Positions 53,029 to 64,000 of a DNA stretch of 64,000 nucleotides are shown piece after piece. The notes below the pieces were generated by a model. It worked only from the letters and a program-made list of their open reading frames with translations. It was not told the DNA's origin and searched no databases. How positions within the stretch are numbered: position 1 is the first letter of the stretch; the number at the start of each line of letters is the position of its first letter. The position numbers and the translations under genes were made by a program. Source of the DNA: Haliclona indistincta (taxonomy: Eukaryota; Porifera; Demospongiae; Haplosclerida; Chalinidae); assembly GCA_964017065.1 (NCBI GenBank), contig OZ024784.1:7049152-7113151 (forward strand), written 5' to 3'.

Positions 53029-54055
53029 CCATCACCACTCCCACTCCGTTCATTTCTCTCATGAATTATTATTATATTATTTAATTATTTAATTTTGTAT
53101 AGCAGTCATCAATATTATAATGTTGCTCATCTTTGAAGCTAAGGATTGGGTGATGGTATGCAGCAGTCTGCCTGTTATAGTTCACTGAAGACTGACAAGT
53201 GACTGATTCATCTTGTTAGAGGGTTCAACATCTGAAGAAAGGAAAGTAGCATGTCTTAAAATTGCATTTACTGTAAGTATGGCTTTATCTCTGCCTGAGC
53301 AATTGAGTCTGGGTAAGTTGGTAATTGTGTTAGGTGGTTCCACTCACTCCAATTTCACTTTAAGAATGAGTGGGATCACCTAGTGATTGTTTGTTGAGTC
53401 TGTCCAACCCTTTCTCTTTTCTTTGCAAACTAATAAGTCATCGTTTCATGTTACTTGTTTATTATCCGGCTTGCTACTGATGTTGAATGATTCATCTAAT
53501 AGTACACAAACACTTCTGGTGTCACTTAATAATGACCTATACAGAACTGATACCTTCTTACATTCCACTTTTTGCAAAGGAAGTGACATGTATAAATTGA
53601 ATTTCAAATTCATGACTAGAGTCATTGTACACTATTTGTCAATAAAAATAGAGTATATACTACTTGTTGGCTGGTGTTTATGGTGTGTTTGCTAGGTGTT
53701 CTTCAAACAACTTTTTAGTTTGCTTTGCTTGCTTGCACTGTGTTCACTGTGTCATATAATCAGGTATGAACTAACTGTAGGAAATACCAAGTCTAGTGTT
53801 GCATGCAAAGAGTAGCACTATATCAAGGCAAATGTCACTTTGAGTTTAGATCAAATAATTTTTTTTTAGATTTTTTATACAATAATACCTGTAAGTGATA
53901 CTGAGAGATGAATGATACAGTGAACATAAAGTGATCATTAACACTCAAAAGTCCAGCTTTTGAAGAGAGATAGACCCCAATTTGAGGTCTTGGTTATATG
54001 AATGACATAATGTGATACCAATGTGGTATCTGGTCAACATACAAACATAAAACAG
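53029..54055. other. EDEM3 / ankyrin-gene 3' intergenic region
   Basis: About 1 kb of AT-rich DNA between convergent stops. It begins with an AT-rich 3' UTR (ATTATTATATTATTTAATTA near 53068). The open stretch at 53387-53695 shows no domain or start context. No element recognised. Confidence 0.4.
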
Positions 54056-54925
54056 TTAATACACAGAAATTTCAGGAATATGTAGTACTTGGTAGACAGC
54101 TCTTGCTCTTTTGTCTGCTAGTTTGATGATGAGGATTTTGGTCTCACGACTTCTGGCAACCTTTGCTGCAGACCACCCTTGAATGTCCTTGATATTTGGG
54201 TCGGCACCAAGACGCATTAATGTTTCTACCATTACTTTATTGTCAGTTCTAGCAGCAAAGTGAAGTGGTGTTGCTTGGTTGAAGTCTCCACTGTTGATGT
54301 CACAACCTCCTCTTGCAAGTGCTAGAATTGTTTTATCAACTTTGCCAGAGTCTGAAGTGTAGGTATGACTGTTGATCACTGCCCAATGAAGAGGGGTAAA
54401 GCCACCTTTGGTATCGTAAGCATTAGGGTTGGCACCATGGTCTAGTAAGACATCAACAACATTTGGTCGGGCGTGCATGGCTGCGTAATGCAGTGCTGTA
54501 AGATGGTTCGAATCACAAGAGTCGACATCAACTCCTAGGTCTAGTAGTTCAGCTACTGTATCTGCGTCTCCTCTTGCTGCTGCTGCAAACAATCGATCTC
54601 TTTCGTCAGCCTTCATTAGCTCTTGCTCAATAGCAAGCACACGAACGGGCTTCACTCTGCGAATGGTCCTATGGTGTGTTGGTGATCGTGCTGGACGGCT
54701 GATCATCATGCTGGAAGTAAGATTGTTGCTGCTTCCAGATCGTGAGCGAACTCGTCTTGGCAAGCTCTGTTCTGCAAGTATCCGTGAGGTGGGCAATACA
54801 AACATAGACTGGGTCATGCTTGCTTGTCTGCTGAGCGAGTCCTCGAAGTCATGAGGAAAGTCGGGATCCTGGGCTACAAATTCAGTTGCTGGCACAGAGT
54901 CACCAAGGCTCATCGTACTTCCCAT
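54056..54925 (-). CDS. Single-exon ankyrin-repeat protein (289 aa)
   Basis: A Ser/Arg-rich N-terminal third (SLPRRVRSRSGSSNNL) precedes four to five ankyrin repeats: RLFAAAARGDADTVAELLDL, HLTALHYAAMHARPNVVDVL, GFTPLHWAVINSH, QATPLHFAARTDNKVMVETL and a degenerate last repeat GWSAAKVARSRE. No signal peptide or membrane span. Ankyrin repeats bind proteins; the partner is unknown and I recognise no specific orthologue. Unlike most neighbours it has no intron in the coding region, which could mean retroposition or simply a simple gene. The next start codon (AFMID) is 351 bp away on the other strand. Confidence 0.85.
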   Translation of the reverse strand: MGSTMSLGDSVPATEFVAQDPDFPHDFEDSLSRQASMTQSMFVLPTSRILAEQSLPRRVRSRSGSSNNLTSSMMISRPARSPTHHRTIRRVKPVRVLAIEQELMKADERDRLFAAAARGDADTVAELLDLGVDVDSCDSNHLTALHYAAMHARPNVVDVLLDHGANPNAYDTKGGFTPLHWAVINSHTYTSDSGKVDKTILALARGGCDINSGDFNQATPLHFAARTDNKVMVETLMRLGADPNIKDIQGWSAAKVARSRETKILIIKLADKRARAVYQVLHIPEISVY

Positions 54926-55276
54926 CTTGAGATTATTAAGCTAGTAATTTTGGACAAGTATTAGTTTTGGAAGATAAATCAATAATGTTTTGCACTGGCA
55001 GCTGAGGTGCTTTTATGGACCAGCAGTTTTGTGCACACGCATGCACGCGCGTTAGTTGAACGGCTTCCTTTAGCTCTCGCAATATCCGGTGGACCAGACA
55101 TCTGCTGTCTACAAGTCGACACATTTGATGGAACATGTCGAGACACAAATTTATTATTAACATGCTTACAGCGTTAACCCAGCTCCACCGCAGCTAGCTA
55201 GCTGCGCTGCAGCATGCATGCAGCGCAGCCTTGCTGCATCATTGATGCGCATGCGTCGATATAGGATCTAAAGATC
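54926..55276. promoter_or_regulatory. Divergent promoter region with palindrome and NRF1-like site
   Basis: 351 bp between the ankyrin gene and AFMID start codons. It has a perfect inverted repeat with 11-bp arms (GCTGCGCTGCA 55201-55211 / TGCAGCGCAGC 55219-55229) and TGCGCATGCGT (55246-55256), close to the NRF1 consensus, 20 bp before the AFMID ATG. Confidence 0.5.
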
Positions 55277-58134
55277 ATGGCGCTGGAGGCGGAGAACACC
55301 CATCGTTACACCCAATATTCCAGAGAGGAGCTAGGATTCCTGTACTCTCCTAGTAAATACTCCAAAAAACAGGATCCTGATGTTGTAGAGCATCACATTC
55401 AGGAATTGGAGAAGTGTGCGTCTAAAATTTTAATAAATTTAATACGTCGTTTCTTCAATAGTAACTCTTGCAGCTAGGGAGGTCACTAGATGTGAGTTAG
55501 ATGTAGACTATGGTGTTGATGGACAGCAACTAGATATCTACTATCCTTTGTCTGTGGATGGTAAGTACTAAGTAATACATATGTTCCACACCAAAGAAAT
55601 GTAGCGGTGCTGGATGTGTGTATAACACTGTGCCTTTCAAGTTTCACTCTGTGACGTGAAAGGCACAGCGTATGGCTGCTTCAAGTACTATACTATACTG
55701 TTGCTAAGAGATTATTTTCATTGCTTATGACCTTTGAAAGTGAGTTGTTAAAAATCATTAAACTCACCACAAGTACCTTCAAAGGAATCATTGCAACTCA
55801 AAAGTTCACTCAAAGACAAAGTGATAAGAGTTGTTGTTTCCTGTCAAGAACAAAACCTTATGTTCATTTGATGTGGAATCGATTTAACTAGCCTTTCTTC
55901 CACCTTGTGTTGTGATATTGTGGTGTGTTAGTCTTAGAATAATTTATTTGTATATTTTGGGTTGAATCACTGCAACCACACCCTGGTAATTGTACTGCAT
56001 TGTTTCATTTTGGCTTAATATGCATGGGTGTGCACCTGTGTTGAAGTTTAAGTGCCCTTACTATGGTTGTAAGAATGGCTGAACCAAGGCTTGGCTGCAT
56101 CATGAGTAATTAACTGCACGTGGCAGATATGTGATATCTTTATAGTATGTACTCAAAGAGGCCTCACCCAACAAAGCATGTGAGTATGGAAAGAATCTGT
56201 ATGCATACAAGTACTGCCTGCTCATTGAGTTGTTCTCTACACTGTCTACAGTATGCGATAATACATTAGACATAATTGTGTGCTGATGTTGATGTAAACA
56301 CTATTGAAATATTGACAGGTTTGTGTAGTACACTGTGCATAGTTTACAGAACGGTATTTTTATTATGAATAGATTTAAAAATCATTAATAATCTCAACGT
56401 GAAGCCATTCTTAAAGTTGTGTTGTAGTATTCTGTTTATAACTATTGACATATATATTCTGCGTGCTCCTGCTTTCTCTGTTTGATATGTATGCGAAGAA
56501 TGTAATCAAGTTGGTTCTGTACCTGGGCATGTTGGCTCAACACTGATCGTTAGTACCTTACTCGTTTCTCTTCCCTCTCTAGACCCCAGCGATGTACTGG
56601 TGTATCTACATGGTGGCTACTGGCAAGCACTGTCGTTAGTCTCACAAAATGTTATCTGTAAATATTGCACTATCAAGTTTCTTCTTTTTACAGTAAAAAC
56701 CACTCAGGTATCAGTGCTGTTCCTCTGACTACCAATGGCATTGCACTCATAGCAGTGGGGTATGAACTGGCTCCTAGAGGTATCCATAGAGACGCATTCC
56801 TAAAGCGTACCACATCATGTACACTACTCAGTGAAAAAAAGAATTTCTGATAATGAATTCTTGGTCTAGTGTTTTAATTTCTTCTTCCTGTAGCTAATAT
56901 GACAAAGATTGTTGAACAGTGCAGAAGAGCTTGTGTCTTTGCTCGCAAACGGTTTCCTAAAGCAAGGTTGTTTTTATACTACCTTATTCTCATCCTCTTT
57001 TTTGATTTGCAGACTGACTGTATGTGGTCATTCTGCTGGAGGGCACCTATCAGCATGTATGCTCACCACAAAATGGTCTGATTGTGGACTTGAAGAGTTT
57101 CCTTTCTCTGGTGAGGAAGAGACTAGATTAGTATTAGCTAGATTTTCTTCTCTCCAGCTGCAGTACTGCTTTCTGGTGTCTATGATTTGAAGCCCATACA
57201 ACTATGCTATGTTAATGATCCTCTGAAACTAACAGAGTAAAGCTATTTGATCTTTGACCCAGCACTTTGACTTTAGTTTCACACAGTGAAGAGGTCAGAA
57301 CCTACAGTCCAATGTATGTAGCCAACCTTCTGCCAAAGCAGCTGGATAAGTTCTGCTGTGTGCTGGCTGAGGGAGATCGGGAGTCTCCTGAGTTCAAAAT
57401 ACAGCGAAAGCAGTACCAACAAGTACAGTGGAACCCCTCTCTTATCCAGACACCCTTTGTACTCACAACGTGCCCTGATTAGAGAGTTGTTCTGATTTCA
57501 GGGGTTGTTAGTATGATCTCATGCTATGTCTACATTATAGCAGGTGTCCTTATTTTAGGGGTCTCGTGTTAAGTCTAACATCAAAAAAATCTGTCTTAGC
57601 TTGCAATTACAATCATTGTATACAATGCTAACTGGTGACAATGTGTCTGATCATGTGATCATTAACAAGTTTGGTTTTAAAGTGTCCTTATTTTAGGGTG
57701 TCCACAGAGGGATTTCACTGTATGCTTATTGTATTTGATCACATTCTCTCATGACATACCAGGTATTAGAGTCACATGGAATTCACTGTGTTTATAAAGA
57801 AATAGTTGATGAAGATCACTTCACGCTTACAGAAAAATTATCTGATCCCAAAAGTAGCCTTGTGAAGGTATAATTACATGCCCATTCAGTACTTATCCCT
57901 ATGATCCTTATGATCCTAACCATTTTCAAGGCCAGGGTTCAGATCAGTGAGGATGACACTGTATCTATAAATTTTAACACTGAACTGAATATCCTGTTTT
58001 ACATCCTGTGACAAGTGGTGCAACTGTTGCTTGTCATTGCACTCACACACCAAGTTATGACCTTGTATGACTGTGCTCTACTAGTAATGTTTATTTTCAT
58101 TTCCCTTTAGTTTATACTCAAGCACATAGGATGA
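55277..58134 (+). CDS. AFMID: Kynurenine formamidase (arylformamidase)
   Basis: ATG 55277; the last short exon ends FILKHIG with TGA 58132-58134. The protein is an alpha/beta-hydrolase: oxyanion motif YLHGGYWQA, nucleophile GHSAGGH, acid in AEGDRESPEF, histidine in DEDHFTLTE. The sequence AVGYELAPR and TYSPMYVANLL also fit the family. It hydrolyses N-formylkynurenine to kynurenine in tryptophan breakdown. Exons are tiny and scattered; the second intron (about 55561-56582) is ~1 kb and holds only a short hairpin (TGTGCCTTTCA ... TGAAAGGCACA, 55627-55671). One intron is mostly a MITE (57426-57720). Confidence 0.9.
57426..57720. mobile_element. Tc1/mariner-pogo-type MITE in AFMID intron
   Basis: Starts CAGTGGAACCCCTCTCTTAT and ends GAGGGATTTCACTG, inverted CAGTG-type termini, flanked by TA on both sides (57424-57425 and 57721-57722), as expected for mariner-superfamily insertion. 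295 bp, non-coding. Internal GTGTCCTTATTTTAGG is repeated near both ends. It starts 3 nt inside the intron. Confidence 0.8.
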
Positions 58135-58700
58135 TGTTCTCATCACTGAACACTGTTTGAAGTTGCTCTCTTTGTGTCAAAATGAAGTCATTTGTTTGTG
58201 TTGTGATGATTGCTGTAGGGTCACCTGTACATATGAGTGGGTTAAGATTTTTTAGTGTGCATGTGTGTGGTTGATTTGTTTGCAAACACTGGCACAACCA
58301 ACAAATCCTCAGGCTATCACATGCTCATGGCTGACCTCAGACTATCCAGTGTCTGTCTGTGTATCAAACAAGTCCACCAGTGAAGGTGTACCATAACAAA
58401 TACTGTCTCACCACACAAAAACTCAGACAGATTAGCATACACATGACTTCCTAAGGTGATGTCATTATGCAAATTTAGCCTTCCAAAATTTGCCATGTCT
58501 TGTACAGTAAGGGTGAGTCCCCTGGAGCAATGGTTTCCTGGATGAGTGAGCTTATTGAATCTTCCTATCATGTATTGGGAGTGCAAGTTAGCACATATTA
58601 TCGAGGGGAACAAACTTCTTTCTCATTGGTCATAATAATAAGGCAATATTGTGTTGATGAAACACAATACGAAAACACATGCACACATTAGCTGGTGTCC
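58135..58700. other. AFMID / PFDN6 convergent 3' region
   Basis: 566 bp with no coding domain recognised; short open frames here are not supported. Confidence 0.35.
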
Positions 58701-60900
58701 TCATCTTAACACACCACCTGCCTTCAATACAGTCTGCTGGTAATCTTGCTGTAGCTTAGCTAGGTTCTCTGTCATTGTCTCTTGTTTCTTGTCCAGGTCT
58801 TGGATTGTGGTATTATAACGTGTGCTGTGGATAAAAACAAATTGATATTCTATTTCCAACTGCACTTAAATACAATTAGGCAATTAGCTGAACTTTCATT
58901 CAAGGCGTTAATTTCTCAGATCTAAACCATGCAGACAACATCACATGACTAGCTTCACTATCACTATAGATTTTCAACACATGACAGGATATGAAACTGC
59001 ATAAACACTCAAGATGGCAATACTATGACTGATGTTTATCATGTGTGTACGTCCATGTTGCTACAGGTGCATCTTTTGTTAAAGAAGGAAGATCACCTAG
59101 CTCAGAGAGGTGCTTAGAGTAAATTAGGAATTATGCCTAAATGTTGCTTCGCTGAGACTCTTTCCAGTACTGTTGCAGTGTACTTCTGGGACTATATCTC
59201 CTGATCATGTACAGTTTGAAAGAAAATTGTTAGCTGTTTCATAGAGTTTGCCTACTCAAACAAGCATTATTGTGTGACCTGTACAACAGACCTTATGGCT
59301 GATTATGTGCTCCTATATAGCTAGGCCATAACAGGAGCTCCTGGCCATAATTATATGGATAAGAATGATGTGAGGACGAATAAGCAGCAAAAAATGAAGA
59401 ATTGAACACTGCTTGTTGTCCAGTTACCCATATCTGCCTTCCTGTTTGCAAGCGTCACTGACACAACTTTTGGCTGACTCAATCCAACCTAATCCAGTTG
59501 CTAGCCAATGAAGATACAAAAATTATTCCAGAGATGGAATCCTTTGAAAAAATTCTTGTATCTTTCCACAAGCCAAGAATTTGAACCAATCATCTTTAAA
59601 CGACGGAGAGCGTCTTGCTGTACACCACACTTTTTCCCTGTTTTTTAAACTTTTCAACTGTCTCCATTTTGTACATAATATTTTGTTTAAAATTAATGCT
59701 TTAACCCTCCAAGTTCGGACATCCTCTGTTTCTGTGCATTTGACTAACCTTTGCAACCATTACACATACAAACTGTGATCGCTGTTCATACACTAAATCA
59801 ACTTGCACAACGTGCGGGCTTGTTGTCAATCACGAGTGCATTTAGCCATGCTCATTTGACAATCTACAAACTGCCGTGTGCTAGAATAACTATCACTGAC
59901 ACAAAAAAAACGCTGCTTCTTTGATCAAAACAGCATGTATGAGACAAAGTTAGCGCGTGTTTGGCTGCTTTTCATGTCAAGAGGACCCAGAAGACCCAGT
60001 GGTGCTAGGTCTTCACGCCATTGCTCTGGGCCTCTAACCCTAGCCATTTGCCCACCATCCCACCCACAACTATTGTCCTATTTCGCTTATCGGCGAAATA
60101 ACCTATTTTTTGACACACTTCCTGTGGTGTCAAACTTGCTATGCGACAATAGCTGCCCGTCGCTTGTGAAGGATTAAGGACATACTCAAATGCTTAAATG
60201 CAAAGTCTTGCTCGCCATTGTTGCTCCACTCAAAACTTTTCACTGCTAATTTCTTAGGCTAGCAAATTAGACACCCAACCAGAGAGACTGCATTGTGCAA
60301 CATTTTGACTGCGTCCAGTTTCAAGGACACGACAACATCACTAGTACTACATCCGCCATTTTATTTCCTCTAAACAATGCACATTGGACAACACACTGGA
60401 ACTTGTAAACAGGTTTACGTTTCATATCCTGTCATGTGTAGCTGTCACATCTCATGAGTATGACTAGATAAACTCACATCTCCTTGTTTATGTACTCCAG
60501 TCTTTTCTCAACAGTCTGTCTTGCCTCAGCCAGTTCTTGTTGTACCAAAACAGGACCGATCAGTTTGTACACGACAGCACCATCTTCTAACACATCCATT
60601 TCCTGCATCGGAAGTGTACTACTGATTAGAATTTGTAAATTTCCCGACCTCTTTCACTGTTTTGTTTTCGTTGAGTTGTGTTTCCAGTTTTCCACGACTA
60701 CCCATACATTTCTGGACATCTGCATGAATAGAGACAAGATCACGTGTCAATCCACGTGTATTAGCATTCTTCTTAATGCTTGTTTCAAATTCTTTAAGCT
60801 CTCATTACTCACCTTTTTGTATTGCTCGAAACTTATCTATTTCGCTCTGTAGAACCTTCTCTTTCTCCTTGAGCGCTAGAAGTGTTGCTGGCTTCGCCAT
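58701..60900 (-). CDS. PFDN6: Prefoldin subunit 6
   Basis: ATG 60900 gives MAKPATLLALKEKEKVLQSE and IDKFRAIQK; the next exon DVQKCMGSRGKLETQLNENK TVKE; then EMDVLEDGAVVYKLIGPVLV and LAEARQTVEKRLEYINKEM; the last exon RYNTTIQDLDKKQETMTENL to TGA at 58701-58703. This coiled coil-hairpin-coiled coil layout is a beta-type prefoldin; the GPVLV-QQEL-EAR motif identifies subunit 6. Prefoldin hands actin and tubulin to the CCT chaperonin. The last intron (~58.83-60.48 kb) is ~1.65 kb, long for this region; it holds no clear gene, although an open frame 59756-59523 (-) has a faint transposon-like look. It is head to head with SURF1 (81 bp between start codons). Confidence 0.9.
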
Positions 60901-60981
60901 ATTTGAAATTAAAATTTTGCTAAAAGTAAAATTAGGATTAATTTTATTAAGTAAGTTATCTAATTTTGACAAGGAAGCGGG
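60901..60981. promoter_or_regulatory. PFDN6/SURF1 bidirectional promoter
   Basis: 81 bp, AT-rich, between the two start codons. No TATA box in a clear position. Confidence 0.45.
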
Positions 60982-62345
60982 ATGCTGCTCACTAAGCTAA
61001 AATTCACTGCTTTGGCACGTGGTAGGTCTACCATCACAAGTAACGAGTGCTAGCATGTGTGATCCTAACTTTCTTTATAGGAATAATAGGACCAGTTGGG
61101 TTCTATCAGCTTAGGAAAATAAATCAGTTCCAAGCCCAGTTTTCATCTAGAAATGATAAGAAGAAGCTCTTGATTCTGATTATTCCTGTTACCACATTCT
61201 GTTTGGGGACATGGCAAGTTTTTCGTCTTCAGTGGAAGCTTGGTCTAATTGAGGATTTGGAGCAAAAAACAAAGAAACCAGCTGTAGATATCCCATTTGA
61301 GTAAATAGATCAACATTTTTTCTTGCTATACTTTTCTTTCTTAATTTTTAGCATTGCCAGTCATATTCAGGAGTTGGAGTATTGTCGTGTTAAGCTCAGT
61401 GGATATTTTGATCATTCCAAGGAGTTACTTATGTGGCCACGCACTCTTGTAACCGAAAGTCGTCATCAATCCAGCTCAATCCCTGGAGCTTATGTTATCA
61501 CTCGCTTCTTCTGCAATGAGCTTCAGTGAGCTAGTACATAACTCTGTCTAGAAAGTATGTTATCTCAATTTTCAGAAACTTTATACTGGTCAATCGTGGA
61601 TGGGTTCCAAAAAGCAGAATGTATGCAGAAACTCGTCCAAATGGACAAGTGAGTATTTATCTTTGTCAGTTGTAGTTACATATTTGGGTATAGATTGAGG
61701 GTGAAGTCTCATTGACAGCAGTAGTTCGCTCACAAGAGAAGGTTAGTTTGGATCAGTATTGTTCAACTGAATGTGTCATCAATACAGCGAGCTCCGTTTT
61801 CTCCTAAGAATGACCCTGAGCAGAATCGTTGGTCCTGGAGAGATATTACTGGCATGGCACAGTATGCAGAGACAGATCCTATTTTGGTGGATGCTGATAC
61901 AAGTATGATTTATTGACTGATATTACCATGGTCTAACTCTCTCTCTCTACTATCAGCTACAACAGTACGTGGAGGACCGATCGGTGGTCAGACTAGAGTT
62001 GTATTAAGAAATGAACATCTTCAATATGTATTTACATGGTGAGGTCTCTTTGCATATACTAATTGTACTGCAGAGCTGTTATTTTTCACGCGCATTCACA
62101 TTTTTGCGAGCCGCAAAAATTTAGTACATGTATTCAATATAGTTTTGTGCTCGTTAAAATCATGAAATTTAAGTCGCGTAAAATTTATTGTGAAATTTTG
62201 TGCTGCAAAAATACTAGCCCTGGATCACCAGGTACTTTTTGCAACATGCACATTTTTACAAACTATCAATCCACTCAGGTATGCTCTCTCACTGTGCACA
62301 TTTTATCTGTTCTGGAAACTATGGAAAACAAAACTAAGAAGATGA
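60982..62345 (+). CDS. SURF1: SURF1, cytochrome c oxidase assembly factor
   Basis: Eight exons in phase (60982-61021, 61081-61300, 61352-61525, 61576-61648, 61694-61741, 61788-61902, 61957-62038, 62279-62345) give 272 aa. I chose ATG 60982 because exon 1 encodes a mitochondrial-presequence-like [14 protein letters not shown] that splices in frame to [10 protein letters not shown]. Domain marks: [16 protein letters not shown] (first TM), [56 protein letters not shown], and a last exon [17 protein letters not shown], the second TM. SURF1 helps haem a insertion and complex IV assembly in the inner membrane. It is convergent with MED22 (82 bp between stops). Confidence 0.95.
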
Positions 62346-62427
62346 ACTATTACAATTTTTGACAGAACTTAATAATAATTTATGTGTAAACAAAATGTGC
62401 TAAAAATTAATTGGAATAGATGTTGTA

Positions 62428-62937
62428 TTATTCATTTCTTGGCAAGGTGTGGCGCTGATGATAGTCCTTATAGAGCTGCTGTAACTCATTCTCAGTCTGT
62501 GACTGTAGTCTGTACAGTTCCCTGCTGTGTTGGGTAACTGTTTCGTTGATTGCAGTAAAATCATTCAGTATCAAATATTCTTTCAGGTCTGATACCATTT
62601 TGAACAGAACCTCTGCTGCCCTCACCTGCAAACAATGAACCAACTGACACACAAGGCAATGATGGCATTATCTGAACTCACAATATTAGCAGCACGCACT
62701 TGGACTTCATTCTCCACATGATAAACCTGAGCATCCAGAGCCGACTGCCTGTTTGATGACAAGTCACTAACTTGTGTCTAAGCAAAATGAAGGCACTGTA
62801 GAATTCTCAAAATGAATTGTCACCTTTGAGACTTTTAAAATTTCGCCATAATTGTCCAAAATAGATTTCACATTATCCTTCAGTTTGCGAGAATAAGAGG
62901 TGATCTGAACAACAGCCTCTCGTTTGCTTGATGCCAT
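62428..62937 (-). CDS. MED22: Mediator subunit 22 (SURF5)
   Basis: Three exons from ATG 62937: [20 protein letters not shown] with [17 protein letters not shown]; then [17 protein letters not shown] and [10 protein letters not shown]; then [23 protein letters not shown] to the stop at 62428. The RAANIVRA..L.K.VSDLK..LILNDF core is diagnostic of MED22, a helical subunit of the Mediator head. It lacks the long acidic tail of the vertebrate isoform. It is head to head with RPL7A, the same arrangement as in vertebrates. Confidence 0.93.
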
Positions 62938-63030
62938 GCTGCGTGCGCCTTATTTAGAATTCCGATAAGACGGAGGTGTATCTAAATCGTATACTATCCC
63001 CCACGTGTCCTTTCGTCTCCCTCGATAAAC
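62938..63030. promoter_or_regulatory. MED22/RPL7A bidirectional promoter with TOP-like leader
   Basis: 93 bp between start codons. It contains CCACGTGT (62999 onward) and, just before the RPL7A ATG, a pyrimidine run (CCTTTCGTCTCCCTC) like the 5' TOP of ribosomal-protein mRNAs. The transcription start is inferred. Confidence 0.5.
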
Positions 63031-64000
63031 ATGGTGAGCATTGATTAGTTTTATCCAAGCCAATCCAACTTCTTGTGTCTCTGTAAAGAGTTTGTTATGT
63101 ATCAGAGTCACTCAAAATGTGTAATTGCCATTGTGAGTTACTTTTCTGTTCTTCTATAGCCTGCCAAGGTCAAGAAGAGTGTGAAGAAGCGGGTGGCTGC
63201 AGCGCCCTACATTGCTAAGCAGCCGGCTCCTAAAAAAGAAGTCAATCCTTTAGTAGAGAGGAGACCAAGAAATTATGGCATTGGTTAGTCTTGTAGAGAA
63301 CAATCAAATAAGGTGGAGATATGTTGTGCAGGGTGTCACATTCAGCCAAAACGTGATCTAACACGTTTCGTCAAATGGCCCAAGTATGTTCAACTCCAGC
63401 GTCAACGACGTATTCTCTACCAGCGTCTAAAGGTCCCACCTAGTATTCATCAGTTTTCTCACACGATGGACAAGCAGACAGGTTGGTTTACATACCACAT
63501 TGAAATATACCTTGTAATCTCTTCAGTCACCCAATTGTTCAAGCTGCTCAACAAATATCGTCCTGAGTCCAAGGCTCAAAAGAAAGAAAGGCTGCGAGCT
63601 TTAGCTGAGAAGAAAGTCAAAAGTGATGACTCTGGCAGTGCTCACAAGAAGCCAGTGATTGTGAAGTATGGTATACACCACATCACATCGCTAGTGGAGC
63701 AGAAGAAAGCTCAACTTGTTATCATTGCTCATGATGTTGATCCTATTGAAGTAAGCATGTTTTTTCATTATTAATTGTGAATTTGTGATCATATCTTGGT
63801 TGCAATTACAGATTGTAGTGTGGTTGCCTGCTCTATGCCGCAAAATGGGTGTCCCCTACTGTATTGTGAGAGGCAAGGCCAGGTGAGGTAGCATTCTTGG
63901 ATATAGTTTGAATTTCCCATCATTTACTATAGGTTGGGCAAGGTTGTATACAAGAAGACTGCTACCTGTCTTGCGTTGACATCTGTCAGACAGTAAGCTA
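63031..64000 (+). CDS. RPL7A: 60S ribosomal protein L7a (eL8, SURF3), 3' end beyond window
   Basis: The first coding exon is only ATG (63031-63033), followed at once by GTGAGC. Later exons: 63160-63283, 63332-63481, 63527-63750, 63812-63882, 63933-63992, in phase. Signatures: [92 protein letters not shown]. The last ~80 residues lie outside. eL8 is a large-subunit rRNA-binding protein. In vertebrates its introns host box C/D snoRNAs; I saw no convincing C and D box pair in the introns here. Confidence 0.96.

Noticed and set aside
59523..60177. Gene inside the long PFDN6 intron
   Set aside because: Only short unlinked frames without a recognisable domain; a transposon scrap is possible but cannot be supported.
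62063..62362. 99-aa ORF as a separate gene
   Set aside because: It covers the last SURF1 intron and reads the last SURF1 exon in the wrong frame.
63034..63932. Intronic box C/D snoRNAs in RPL7A, as in vertebrates
   Set aside because: No RTGATGA and CTGA pair with terminal stem seen in the short introns.

Overview
This is eukaryotic nuclear DNA from an animal, most probably a sponge (Porifera). The evidence is a full-architecture Notch receptor, a caspase with two death effector domains, about 24 intron-rich genes in 64 kb, many introns of only 45-80 nt, and neighbouring genes often separated by 60-200 bp, frequently head to head. The phylum is inferred from gene content and compactness; no marker here fixes the species.

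Layout, left to right. 1-3.4 kb: 5' end of PIGC (-), a tandem-DED caspase (+), an Fcf2/DNTTIP2 rRNA-processing gene (+). 3.5-11.9 kb: COG7 (-), whose third intron is swollen to 5.2 kb by a decayed transposon with ~60 bp inverted ends that carries YqaJ-nuclease-like, PHD-finger and transposase-like remnants plus a coding-type minisatellite. 12.1-22.0 kb: KIF14 (-) head to head with EVI5 (+), two cytokinesis-linked genes. 22.4-24.5 kb: an unusual RING/B-box protein with two membrane spans and a large glycosylated loop. 24.8-31.1 kb: SEC22B (-), a stand-alone BPL_N/GATase-like gene (-), an unrecognised nuclear-type gene (+), IMP3 (-). 31.4-40.2 kb: Notch (+), 16 exons whose phases all fit, 1,648 aa. 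40.5-46.4 kb: a local family of secreted fibrinogen-start proteins: two intact intronless genes and at least two shuffled, inverted pseudogenes. 46.5-53.0 kb: SRD5A3 (-) head to head with EDEM3 (+), both in N-glycoprotein metabolism. 54.1-58.1 kb: a single-exon ankyrin protein (-) and kynurenine formamidase AFMID (+). 58.7-64 kb: PFDN6 (-), SURF1 (+), MED22/SURF5 (-), RPL7A/SURF3 (+, cut by the window edge), a piece of the Surfeit cluster known from vertebrates.

The most notable points are: a 63-nt in-frame intron that turns the DED-caspase into a DED-only protein if retained, with a perfect kappaB palindrome just upstream of its ATG; the COG7-nested transposon; the RING/B-box two-pass membrane protein; a MITE inserted inside a splice donor of AFMID; a foldback element with tandem-amplified ends in EDEM3; the homogenised halves of the secreted gene pair; and the Surfeit microsynteny. 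No tRNA, rRNA, snoRNA or CRISPR array was recognised. Gene identities come from remembered family motifs, not database searches; exon boundaries were read by eye from GT/GC-AG signals and phase.
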